Source of the DNA: Fremontodendron californicum
Lineage: Eukaryota; Streptophyta; Magnoliopsida; Malvales; Malvaceae
DNA: 64,000 bases
Assembly: GCA_030761205.1 (NCBI GenBank)
Contig: JAULJL010000005.1
Coordinates: forward strand, 12,053,501 to 12,117,500
Direction: 5' to 3'
The notes beneath the pieces were generated by a model. It searched no databases, was not told where the DNA came from, and saw only the letters and a list, made by a program, of their open reading frames with translations. Positions 24,429 to 35,143 of the stretch are shown piece after piece. Numbering within the stretch: position 1 is the first letter of the stretch; every line of letters starts with the position of its first letter. The position numbers and the translations under genes are program-made.

Positions 24429-25658
24429 GAGGGCCTTGGATGATTGTAAGGGATCATATTGAAGATTGGTAGGATATTAGCCATTTTAACAAAATTCTCT
24501 AAGTTTTCTTCTTCTTTCTTTTCTCTAGTTTTCTTTTTCTTTAGAAAGAGCAAGAGGTTGGATAATTAATATTCTTCTTCTTCTTCTTTCTTTCTTTTAT
24601 TTTCTTCTTAGATTCTATTTAATTTTATGTTTATAATGCCTATGCTAGGCTAAACTTCTATTTGGTTAAGGGTGATTTCAAAGCCCTAGACATGTTTTGT
24701 GATTGATTTTCAGATTCTATCTATCATTAATTTTCTATCAAAGTTGCTTATGTTCTTCTACAAGAATTGTTCATGATGTTGTCTTGATTTGTTTAGGTGT
24801 ACAACTAGATAGATCTTGATAATTATATATTGCTAGTTTAGGAGTCTTGATCCGTGTAATTGTCTTGATTTCCTATTCATAAGTGGCAATTTGTGATTAA
24901 TGATTATGGTCAAGTTTTCAATAATTGCAAAGTGGAACATAACCTAAGTTGAACAATCCGAGCTTATGTGTTTGTTGCTTAGATCAACCTATCTTTCTCA
25001 TCATAAAGCTGCCATTAAATTGAATCTAGAGAGCTTATTCTAGGTTGTTTGATGGTTAGAGATTAAATAGAGAGCTTGTTCTATTTAACGACAAACTAAG
25101 GAAAGATTGGGATAACAGAGCTTGTTGTTATCTACGGTTGTTAACTTTGATAGTTGGTTGATATTGATAGATCTGAAATTGATTCTTAATGATGTCTAGT
25201 GGTGGAGAATGAAACCTTAACCATATTTTTCATTTTTGATTCTTCTTACTTGTTTTCTTACTTTTCTAGTTTGCTTATTTTTAAAAGTATATTTATTTTT
25301 ATTGGCTGGTTATACCGCCTAATTTGTATATTAATTTTGTTTTATTTTTATTGGCTGGTTATACCGCCTAATTTAGTATATATATTTTTATTGGCTGGTT
25401 ATACCGCCTTGCTTAGTATATATATTTTTATTGGCTGGTTATACCGCCTTGCATCTTATTCTTATTATTTACTTTAGTTTAAATCTGGCTTCAAAAACCC
25501 CTTTTCTTTTATTGTTCTTGAATTTAAGTTTTAAACTATCAACTTATAAACTAAAACCCAATCCCTGAGGACTCGACCCTTGCTAACTACTATACTTACA
25601 ATTGATCTTTTTAGTGCAAGGTTAAATAAGATACACTCTTTTGGGTGCATCAAGTTTT

Positions 25659-25675
25659 TGGCGCCGTTGCCGGGG
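25659..25675 (+). promoter_or_regulatory. Primer-binding site, tRNA-Asp type
   Basis: TGGCGCCGTTGCCGGGG begins 6 nt after the LTR end and matches the tRNA-Asp primer site usual for Athila elements. Confidence 0.85.
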
Positions 25676-25760
25676 ATTGCTTTCTTTAGTTTATTAGTTT
25701 ATTGGTTTATTCTTATTTTCTGTTCTAATTATTTACTTTCTTATATTTTTTTATTAGTGA

Positions 25761-28700
25761 ATGTTCCAAGCTCCCGAAAAAGACTTACGACTTAGAAAAA
25801 TTCGGGAATTTATAACTTCTCACCAACAACCAATCGAGGAGTTGATCCAAAACATCCAAGAGAAGCAAGGAGAGATGGCAGCAGCTGACAACCGAACTCT
25901 CAAGGAGCTAGCCGCTCCGGACTTGGGTCAACAACCATTATGCATTGAATATGCTAATCTTGAGGTAGCTTTTGAATTAAAATCTGGTTTGATTCACCTT
26001 CTCCCAACTTTTCATGGTTTTGCAGGAGAGGATCCAAATAAGCACCTCAAGGAATTCCATGTAGTTTGCTCAAGCATGAGACCAACAGGGGTCACGGAAG
26101 AGCAAGTTAAGTTGAGAGCCTTCCCATTCTCTCTAGCTGATTCAGCAAAGGAATGGCTCTACTATCTACCATCCGGGACCATCACTACATGGAATGATTT
26201 GAAGAAAGCATTCTTGGAAAGGTATTTCCCAGCATCTAAGGCTGCCAACATTAGGAAAGAGATATGTGGGATTCGGCAATACAACGGAGAGTCCTTATAT
26301 GAATATTGGAGAGGTTCAAGAAACTTTGTGCATCATGTCCACACCATCAAATAAGTGAACAACTTCTCATCCAATACTTCTATGAAGGTCTCATGCCCAT
26401 GGAGAGAAGTATGATAGATGCCGCTAGTGGGGGAGCTCTAGTTGATAAGACTCCCAGGGCTGCTAGAACATTAATCTCCAACATGGCAGCCAATTCTCAA
26501 CAGTTCTCAATGAGACAAGATCCACCACCACAATCCAAGAGAGTTAATGAGGTAAGTATATCATCCCTTGAACAAAAATTTGATAAACTGACTTCTCTTG
26601 TTCAACAATTGGCTGTAGGTAAAATACAACAAATAAAGGCTTGTGGCATATGTTCAAACATAGGGCACCAAACTGATATGTGTCCAACACTTCAAGAGGA
26701 TACCAATGAACATGTGAATGCCATGGGTGGATTTCAGAACCAATCAAGGAAATATGATCCCTACTCAAACACATACAATCCAGGATGGAGGGATCATCCA
26801 AACTTCAATTATGGAGGGAACCAATCACAAACTATTCCTCCACCATTTGACCACAGGCCACCGGGTTTTCAGCAAAGAGTGCAACAACCATACCAAACCC
26901 GACAACAACTACCACCCACCCAAAATTCAGGTACTTCTCTTGAAGATCTTGTTAAAGCTCTTTCTACTAATACAATTCAATTTCAACAGGAAACAAAGAC
27001 AAGTATTCGAAATTTGGAGACTCAAATAGGGCAATTGGCAACAACCATGAGTCAAATGCAAGCAAGGGATTCTGGGAAATTACCTTCCCAAACCATAGTG
27101 AATCCAAGAGAGAATGCCAATGCTATAAATTTAAGAAGTGGGAAACAGCTAGAGACACCACAAAATGATAGTGCTCAAGGGGAGAACAATACCATGGCAT
27201 CCTCTTCACATCCCAACGAGCCACTAAAAAAGGTAATTCCTAAACCATCCTTTCCTTCTTATATAACTCCTCCACCTTTTCCTAGCAGGTTAGCAAAGTC
27301 CAAGAAGGAGGAGCAAGAGAAGGAAATTTTGGAAACCTTCCGGAAAGTAGAGGTGAACATTCCTTTACTAGATGCTATCAAGCAAGTGCCAAGATATGCC
27401 AAGTTCCTAAAAGAGTTGTGCACATCTAAACGGAAGTTGAAATGGAATGAAAAGGTAAGTGTGGGGGAGAATGTGTCAGCTGTTCTTCAAAAGAAACTCC
27501 CACCTAAATGCAAGGATCCAGGTATGTTTACCATTCCTTGTAAGATAGGCAACACCAGGTTTGAGCGTGCTATGCTAGATCTAGGGGCATCTATTAATGT
27601 CATGCCATATTCAATTTATGCTTCATTGAATCTAGGACCATTAGAGGAAACCGGTGTTATAATACAACTTGCTGACCGTTCTAACACTTATCCAAGAGGA
27701 GTTGTAGAAGACGTTCTTGTACAGGTTAATGAATTGGTTTTTCCCGCTGACTTTTATGTTATTGAGATGGAAGATGAGATGTCTTCTAATCCCACACCTA
27801 TTCTATTAGGGAGACCATTCTTGAAAACAGCAAGAACTAAAATAGATGTACATGATGGCACTTTAACTATGGAATTTGATGGTGAAATAGTTCGCTTTAA
27901 CATTTTTGAGGCCATGAGATATCCTAGTGATGTGCATTCTGTTTTTAATATTGATATAATTGACTCACTAGTGCAGCAAGCTTATGAGCTAGATGGTGAA
28001 GATAGTGTGGAAATAGTCCTTAGCAACCATCTCGGAATGGGGAATGCTAAACTAGCCTTGAGTGACCATGTGGAAGGGGCACTAGAATCTTTACACTCGC
28101 TGCAACCTAAAGATGCAAGGTTTGATGTTTCATTTATTGATTTGCCTTTATCTAATGAGAAACTTCTACCTTCCATTTTGCAGGCACCAACTTTAGAATT
28201 GAAACCACTACCGAACCACTTGAAATATTTGTTCTTAGGGGAAAAGGACACACTACCTGTCATCATTGCCAAAGAGCTCACACCTTTGCAAGAAGAGCGA
28301 CTTATCCGGGTGCTTAGAGAGCATAAAACAGCAATTGGTTGGACAATTGCCGATATCAAGGGAATAACCCCTTCCATGTGCATGCACCGGATTTTGTTAG
28401 AGGAAGGGTCTAAACCAACAAGAGAAGCACAAAGAAGATTGAACCCTCCTATGATGGAGGTTGTGAAAAAGGAGATACTGAAGCTCCTAGATGTTGGAGT
28501 GATCTATCCTATCTCGGATAGCAAATGGGTGAGCCCAGTCCAAGTGGTTCCAAAGAAATCAGGTGTAACGGTGGTAACAAATAATGAGAATGAACTTGTT
28601 CCTACTAGGATTCAAACAGGATGGCGAGTTTGTATTGATTATCGTAAACTTAATTCCACAACTCGCAAAGACCACTTTCCTTTACCTTTTATTGATCAAA

Positions 28701-31093
28701 TGCTTGAAAGGTTAGCTGGCCATTCTCATTATTGTTTTCTTGATGGTTTTTCAGGTTATAATCAGATAGCCATTGCTCCGGAGGACCAAGAGAAAACAAC
28801 ATTCACATGTCCATTTGGTACTTTTGCATACCGGCGTATGCCATTTGGTCTTTGTAATGCACCAGCTACATTCCAAAGGTGTATGGTTAGCATATTTTCA
28901 GATTATGTAGAGAATATCATAGAAGTGTTTATGGATGATTTTAGTGTCTATGGTGATTCTTTTGATAGATGTCTAGAGAACCTTACACTTGTACTTGAAA
29001 GATGCATGGAAACTAACCTTGTTTTGAATTGGGAAAAATGTCACTTTATGGTAGAACAAGGAATAGTTTTGGGCCATGTTATTTCTTCTAGAGGGATAGA
29101 GGTTGATAAGTCTAAAATAGATATTATGCATTCTTTACCACCTCCCACAAATGTGAGAGAGGTTCGTTCTTTTCTTGGACATGCAGGTTTCTATAGGAGA
29201 TTTATCAAAGACTTCTCAAAGATCACATTACCTCTTTGCAAGCTACTACAAAAAGATGTGGTTTTCCACTTTGATGATAAATGCAAAGAGGCGTTTGAAA
29301 CATTGAAGGGACTCTTGACATCAGCTCCTATCATCCAACCACCAGATTGGAATGTACCTTTTGAAATCATGTGTGATGCTAGTGACTATGCCATTGGAGC
29401 TGTTTTGGGCCAACGGGTTGGGAAAGCCTCACATGCCATTTATTATGCCTCAAGAACTCTTAATGATGCTCAATTGAACTATTCCACTACTGAAAAAGAA
29501 CTTTTGGCTGTTGTATTTGCTTTAGAAAAATTTCGATCTTATTTAATTGGTACTAAAGTAATTGTATTTTCTGACCATGCAGCCCTTAAGTACTTACTCA
29601 CTAAAAAGGAGGCCAAACCAAGGTTGATTAGATGGATACTTCTCTTACAAGAGTTTGATTTGGAGATAAAAGATAAGAGAGGTAGTGACAACCTGGTTGC
29701 GGACCATCTTAGCCGTTTAGTTCATGAAGATGATGCACTACCCTTGAATGAGAACTTTCCGGATGAGCAACTTCTTTTTATAAGAACAACAACTCCTTGG
29801 TATGCTGATATTGTTAATTACTTAGTTACCAAGAAGTTGCCACAAGAGTTGACACAAGCTCAAAGAAATAAGATCAAGAGTGATGCCAAATACTACATAT
29901 GGGATGATCCTTACCTTTGGAAGCATTGCTCCGATCAGATTATAAGAAGGTGTGTACTCGAAACTGAATTTCAATCTATTCTCACCTTTTGTCACTCTTA
30001 TGCATGTGGAGGACACTTTGGATCCAAAAGAACAGCCATGAAAGTTCTTGATTCTGGATTTTATTGGCCTACCATATTCAAAGATGCATACCTCTTTTGC
30101 AAGTCATGTGATCGTTGCCAAAGAACTGGTAACTTAGGTGCTAGAAATCAAATGCCTCAAACTCCAATACTTATTGTTGAAATTTTTGATGTATGGGGCA
30201 TGGATTTCATGGGACCTTTTCCTCCTTCTTTTGGTAATCTTTATATTTTACTTGCCGTTGATTATGTTTCAAAGTGGGTGGAAGCAAAATCCACTAGGAC
30301 TAATGACTCTAAAGTTGTTTCAGATTTTGTCAAGACTAACATCTTGGCTAGGTTTGGAACGCCAAAGGCCATAATCAGCGATAGAGGTACTCACTTTTGC
30401 AATAGGACTATGGAAGCACTTTTGAGGAAGTATAACATCACACACAAGGTCTCCACCTCATATCATCCTCAAACTAGTGGGCAAGCTGAAGTGTCAAACC
30501 GAGAAGTTAAGTCCATCCTTGAAAAGACAGTTAATCCAAATAGGAAGGATTGGAGTTCACGACTTGATGATGCACTTTGGGCTTATAGGACAGCATATAA
30601 GACACCTATTGGTATGTCTCCTTATCGACTTGTTTATGGTAAGCCTTGTCATCTTCCGGTTGAATTGGAACATAAATCATATTGGGCTATCAAACAATGC
30701 AACATGAAGATGGATGAGATTAGAAAGAAAAGAAAACTTGACCTACAAGAATTAGAGGAGATAAGGAATGATGCCTATCAGAATTCTAGGATTTACAAGG
30801 AAAAGACTAAGGCATTCCATGACAAGATGATATCAAGAAAAGAATTTGTTGTTGGACAAAAAGTTCTTCTCCTCCATTCACGCCTTAAGTTATATCCAGG
30901 TAAGTTACGTTCTCGTTGGGTTGGACCTTTTGTTATTACTAATGTATTTACTCATGGTGCAGTTGAAATCCAAAGCCCAAAAACAGATAAGGCATTCAAA
31001 GTGAATGGTCATAGATTGAAGCCTTACTATGAGAACTTTCCAATACAAGATGTGGAGGAGTTTCCACTTTTTGAGCCAAAGTATGTTGAATAA
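25761..31093 (+). CDS. Athila-type gag-pol polyprotein, one frameshift in gag
   Basis: The first ATG (25761) starts gag: FHGFAGEDPNKHLKEF, then FPFSLADSAKEWLYYLP, a capsid-like retrotransposon gag domain. At about 26307 a single missing G in TATTGGAGAGG shifts the frame; the sister element reads through here, so this is a lesion. The second frame runs without interruption to 31093. It holds a CCHC zinc knuckle (26642-26683), a retropepsin motif DLGAS near 27578 (Leu where most families have Ser or Thr), RT with CIDYRKLN (about 28630) and the catalytic FMDD at 28928-28939, and RNase H starting near 29374. The integrase has an HHCC finger (about 29992-30125) and catalytic D (30203), D (30380) and E (30488), the last two 35 residues apart. 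A C-terminal GKLRSRWVGPF domain follows. The products would build virus-like particles and copy and integrate the element. A splice donor lies within it at 30900. Confidence 0.93.
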
Positions 31094-31429
31094 TAATGGC
31101 ATGGGTCTAAGTTAGGCTGAGGACAATAAACCAAGCGCTTCTTGGGAGGCAACCCAAAAGGATGGAGAGCATCTATTATATCAGATTTGCATATTCCTTA
31201 CTCTCCATCATTCTATCTTTTATTGTTTTTCTTTTCTTTTGTTTAATAGTTCTTTTCTCTTACAAGATGTAAATATAATTTTTAATTTATTTTTTTTAAC
31301 CCCGGTTAAATGGCGGATAACGGTACTCCGTGATTATTTAAATCGGTTCCATCAGCTACCCACAAAACTGATATTGTATATAAATTTCTCTTCCAATTTC
31401 TCTTTCATTTTTTTCATTTTTTTTTTCAG
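30900..31429 (+). promoter_or_regulatory. Predicted intron for a spliced subgenomic RNA
   Basis: The donor CAG|GTAAGT at 30897-30905 is a perfect plant consensus. A T-rich tract ends in TTTCAG at 31429, one base before the ATG at 31431. Splicing would remove the end of pol and place the cysteine-rich ORF near the 5' end of the message. The sister element keeps the donor (CTG|GTAAGT, 48981-48989) and an AG immediately before the ATG (49350-49351). Spliced expression of the post-pol ORF is known for some env-like Athila-type elements; here it is inferred. Confidence 0.5.
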
Positions 31430-31430
31430 G

Positions 31431-31967
31431 ATGGATGATATTCTCACAAGATTGCAGAAACGATTTCCTCCTTTTCCTCGAAATATTTTACTGAAGCTTT
31501 ACCAAGTTCGACTTGAAAGATTAAGAATGCTTATGCACAAAGGGATTCCTGACGACATACGTTGGATAATTGAAGCCAAGGTACGTGAAGATGAATATCT
31601 TCCTGTTTTGCATTTACCAGGTACAGGTAGAAGCACTTTTGCAAAGAAGCGACGAGCAAAGCGCATGAGTTCAAATTGCCACAAATGTGCACGATGGACT
31701 TGTAACGGTAAATGTCGTTCTATTGGGATTCCGTCCTCTAATCGAGATGATAAAATTGAATTCATTAAGGATGGACTGAGTAAAGAGAATTTGGGTAATA
31801 TCCAACTTTCTCTTGAGACGCATCCTAGTGGAGACGTACAAAGAGAAATTCTTGATTTATGGCCGCAATTCCAAAGGGAATGGCAACATCTTGGGAATCT
31901 GATGTTAAAAGACCCTGTTTGCCAGCTTGTAAGAAAACTGGATGGGAAGCATATCCTCGACTCATAG
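31431..31967 (+). CDS. Cargo ORF A: basic cysteine-rich protein resembling plant-virus NABP/silencing suppressors
   Basis: 178 residues from the ATG at 31431. The N-terminal 65 residues look helical and charged. A basic cluster follows (GRSTFAKKRRAKR, residues 66-78), then a compact Cys cluster with C83, C86, C91 and C95 (C-x2-C-x4-C-x3-C), then IEFIKDGL (109-116). The C-terminal tail (120-178) is unfamiliar. The order GRS-x-aromatic-A-basic-rich, Cys finger, hydrophobic F-I-x-x-G is that of the small nucleic-acid-binding proteins of carla-, viti- and related filamentous plant viruses, several of which suppress RNA silencing. It is not an env-like protein: no signal peptide or membrane segment is seen. 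It lies between pol and a LOG-like frame and is likely read from a spliced RNA. It is intact here and frameshifted in the sister element. Homology is judged from motif layout, not from a search. Confidence 0.6.
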   Translation: MDDILTRLQKRFPPFPRNILLKLYQVRLERLRMLMHKGIPDDIRWIIEAKVREDEYLPVLHLPGTGRSTFAKKRRAKRMSSNCHKCARWTCNGKCRSIGIPSSNRDDKIEFIKDGLSKENLGNIQLSLETHPSGDVQREILDLWPQFQREWQHLGNLMLKDPVCQLVRKLDGKHILDS

Positions 31968-32132
31968 AAGGCGTTTAAGCCGTTTCTGGACGTAAAACCA
32001 GAGGAAGATGTGAGCCACAATCACAACTACAATAAATGACTTCTCAGCTTTTGGTTTGATTTGCAATAACTTTATTTCGGTTTAATTTACGTGTTATTCG
32101 ATTTGTGTAATTATTCTCATTTTTTTATTTGT

Positions 32133-32378
32133 CTTTTACGATTGATTTTTCTTCTCTTTTTTATTTTCTTCCTGAAATCACGCAAAAATCTTTTGTTAGG
32201 TTAACATTTTCTTCTGACAGGTCAAATACACTTTCGGCGACATTATTACTCTTGACTTTTACGGTTGATTTTTCTTCTCTTTTTGATTTTCTTCCTGAAA
32301 TCACGCAAAAATCTTTTGTTAGGTTAACATTTTCTTCTGACAGGTCAGATACACTTTCGGCGACATTATTACTCTTGT
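32133..32378 (+). repeat. 123-bp tandem duplication between cargo ORFs
   Basis: Units 32133-32255 and 32256-32378 both start CTTTTACG and include ATCACGCAAAAATC and CTGACAGGTCA. The sister element has a single unit (about 50058-50180), so the duplication arose in this lineage. Confidence 0.85.
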
Positions 32379-32467
32379 CTGATTCACTACTCAGTCCTCT
32401 ATATATTACACCATGTACTCATTCTCTTTCAGGCACTCGAAAAAAAGAAAAAAAAAAGAAAAAAAAA

Positions 32468-33117
32468 ATGGAAAGTACTTCGTCCCAACGCATTAAAAAA
32501 AAATTTGTGTTTTTGGAGGTGCTTATCCAGGGAAAAATAACATATTCGCTGATGAAGCCATAAGAGTTGGAGTAATACTTGCCCAACAAAAGATCCAGTT
32601 GATTTATGGAGGCGGTAGTACGGGTTTAATGGGAGCAGTCGCTACAGCAGCACACGCCGGAGGAAGTCCAGTTCTAGGAATCGTGCCAAAACTATTCACA
32701 GATTTTTGTGGACCTACCTTGGGTAAGGAAATACAAGTCTGGAGTATCCCTGAACGGATAACAATCATGTACCATTCTGCCGATGCATTCATTGCTTTAC
32801 CAGGAGGTCTGGGTACATTGGAAGAAATAGCTTGCGTGGCTTCTTGGTCATCTTTGGTCACAAATAAGAAACCCATTGGTTTGCTTAATATTAATGGTTA
32901 TTTTAGTAATTTGCTTTTATATTTAGATAATGCTGTGGATAATGGATTCATGTTTTCAGAGGCAAGGAGAACCATAATTTCTGCTACAACCATTGAAGAT
33001 TTACTTAAAAAGCTCCAAGCTTATGAGTGTTTATCTGCTACGGTTGTTTCGCAAACGCTCGGAAAAAGAAAAAGAGATATGGACGAGCAAGGAGTGGATT
33101 GCACTTTGTCTTTGTGA
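32468..33117 (+). pseudogene. LOG-like: Cargo ORF B: LOG-type cytokinin riboside 5'-monophosphate phosphoribohydrolase, N-terminal frameshift
   Basis: LOG enzymes release active cytokinin bases from their riboside monophosphates. The ATG at 32468 is followed by a nine-A run (32495-32503) with two bases more than the sister copy, after which the LOG frame continues open to 33115. Motifs are CVFGGAYPGK, IYGGGSTGLMG (the nucleotide-binding YGGG), the PER-x4-Y segment keeping the Arg of the family's RK pair (Lys replaced by Ile), and PGGLGTLEE, the family's PGG-x-GT-x-x-E active-site signature. A KPIGLLNINGY segment follows. After the domain comes a tail with a KRKR cluster (about 33064-33075), NLS-like and not usual for plant LOGs. 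There are no introns, as expected for capture through an RNA. The domain is complete apart from the frameshift. A -1 slip on the A-run would restore it, but a plain mutation is likelier. Confidence 0.85.
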
Positions 33118-33564
33118 CATTATCTAACATTTTGCTTGTTGTGTCTCAGTTATAATAAGTGGTTAGCAACCTCTGCAGGTAATATCTCCTAAATTCTACC
33201 TTTAAAAAAAAAAAAAAAAAAAAAAATTTAAGAAGTATTCATTCTGAACAAGGTCTGAGTAAGGGAGACTTGAGACATACCTTGTCAGTTTGATTTCTTC
33301 TTTTCAAAAAAAAAAAAAAAAAAGTTTGTTGTGTTTTAAGCAATTTAGAAGTATTCATTCTGAACAAGGTCTGAGTAAGGGAGACTTGAGACACACCTTG
33401 TCAGTTTGATTTTAATCTTTTTATGTTTACTTGTTAATTTTTGTTTAGTATTTTAAGATTATTTAGGTTGCATGAGTTTGTTTTGTTTTGAGTCTTAGTT
33501 GTTCCTATTCTTATGTTATTAGTTCTTTTCTCTTACACATGATTCTTTCATTTGGGTTAATAGA

Positions 33565-33586
33565 CTTACATTGAGGACAATGTAAG
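33565..33586 (+). other. Perfect 9-bp hairpin followed by polypurine-like tract
   Basis: CTTACATTG, loop AGGA, CAATGTAAG, then AATTAAGTGTGGGGGGAA. The same arrangement is at 51362-51383 in the sister element. It may be a conserved RNA structure or a secondary plus-strand priming region; no function is proven. Confidence 0.6.
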
Positions 33587-35143
33587 AATTAAGTGTGGGG
33601 GGAATGATTTAGGATTTCTTTTATTTTTGTCTACTATTTTTTTTTTATGAGTCTTTATTATTATTTTTAGTGTGTTTTAGTTCCTTTTTAATACAATGAT
33701 GAGATATGAATTGCATAAGTCTAAAACAGAGTTATTAGTGAGAAGATTTTCATGAGAATTGAGCTTGATATCATTTTTTTTTATGAGCCAATGTTAATAT
33801 GATATGTTGATTGAGAAAGAAGCATGTTTAGACTTAATCTGACTTGTATAATCATCCTTGTGAGTTTTTGAGCCTATAATGATTGATGCATTATACAAAT
33901 CAATCTAATTTCTTTCTTGAGTGCTCTTATGATTACAGGATTCTCTAGAACTTGCTTTAAACCTTGTTGAGACTATATTGATGCATGTGACAACATGAAT
34001 ATGATAGAGGCATTAGGATTATAACCAGAGCCAAACAGCCATCCATTATTAATGTTCTAAGAGAACATCCCCACTAGTGAGCCAATTTGAGCCTACATTA
34101 AATATGCTATTTTATTGGTAACCACAACTTACACCTAGCCTAAATATACTTATATCCTTACCCTTGTTCTAAAGATGGATTATATATTTTGAGACATATT
34201 GCAAAAAACAAGGGATATTTTTAGTTAAAAATTTGGGTTAGAAACAAGAAATAAGAGTGGGGGGGAAAGAAAAGAAAAGTCAAAAAAAAAAAAAAAAAAT
34301 GGAATACTGGAAAATACATTCCTATGTAAAAAAAATATATATATGAATCATCTCTTGAATTTGTGGAAAAAGAAAAAGATGTTACAAAGTTGATTAGAAT
34401 GAAGAAAAGGCCCAACATGAATATCCGGCCTAGGTGACTATGTACTTGTAAAGAGTTTTGAGAAGTTTCTTTGTATAATTTTTTTTATGTCTCTAAACTT
34501 TATGAACTCTTTGGAACCTTTATGATATCTTTATCCTTTTGTTCTTCAACCACATTACAAACCCCTTGGCCCCATTACAACCTTGATTAAAGACCTCTTG
34601 ATTTATGAAGTTGCATGATCTTTTAGTGGAGAATAGGTGGACAAGCAAGCATATGGTAGAAGTGTTTTCATGAGATTGATTGAGTGTAAACACTTTACCA
34701 CTACTTTAAAGAGTGAAAATCAAGAGAGTATCCCATGTGAGAAGTTGAGATTAAGTTTGAATATGCATTATTTTGATTGAAATATGTTATGTTAATATTG
34801 GCTTAACTCAAACAATTTACATTCAAGCATGATTTTTTGTGAAATTCTTTAAGCTATTGATTAGTTTATAAGACTTGTTCAAATATTGTATCTAATTTGT
34901 ATTGAAAGGATTAGGAGTAAATATTTTTAGTATATGCAGTTTATTTATATTTTAGTTTTTCAATGTTTGTGGGTATCGTTCTAGTAAACCCTCACGAGAC
35001 TAAACTCGTCCACTAGGGACACCTAGGGGTTTAAAGGCTTGTGTCACATGCTAAGTGCCACCGTGATTTCCTACGAAAATGGATTAGATTGGATTTTCTT
35101 ATTTTATTTTTATTGAGTCGTTGCTAGGGACTAGCAACAATCT

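Larger units (their letters stand above)
23634..25652 (+). repeat. 5' LTR of the 13.5-kb Athila-type element
   Basis: U3 runs from 23634 to about 24450. TATAAATA is at 24421-24428, so R should start near 24450. The U5 part contains four TTATTGGCTGGTTATACCGCC repeats (25297-25452). Open frames inside it on either strand also occur in the 3' LTR and are not genes. Confidence 0.95.

Noticed and set aside
24359..24553. Minus-strand 64-codon frame, repeated at 35882-36076
   Set aside because: LTR sequence around the TATA box, antisense, no recognisable domain.
25199..25477. Hydrophobic 92-codon frame, repeated identically at 36722-37000
   Set aside because: It lies wholly in the LTR U5, and its repeats are the non-coding TTATTGGCTGG units.
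26290..26360. Programmed frameshift between gag and pol of the 13.5-kb element
   Set aside because: The shift falls in the middle of the gag domain, has no slippery motif, and the sister element reads through in one frame; a 1-nt deletion is simpler.
31431..31967. Env-like (membrane) protein of Athila type
   Set aside because: No signal peptide or transmembrane stretch; the basic and Cys-rich core points to a nucleic-acid-binding protein.
32129..32563. 144-codon plus-strand frame overlapping the LOG start
   Set aside because: Formed by the 123-bp tandem duplication running into the out-of-frame LOG beginning; absent as a frame in the sister element.
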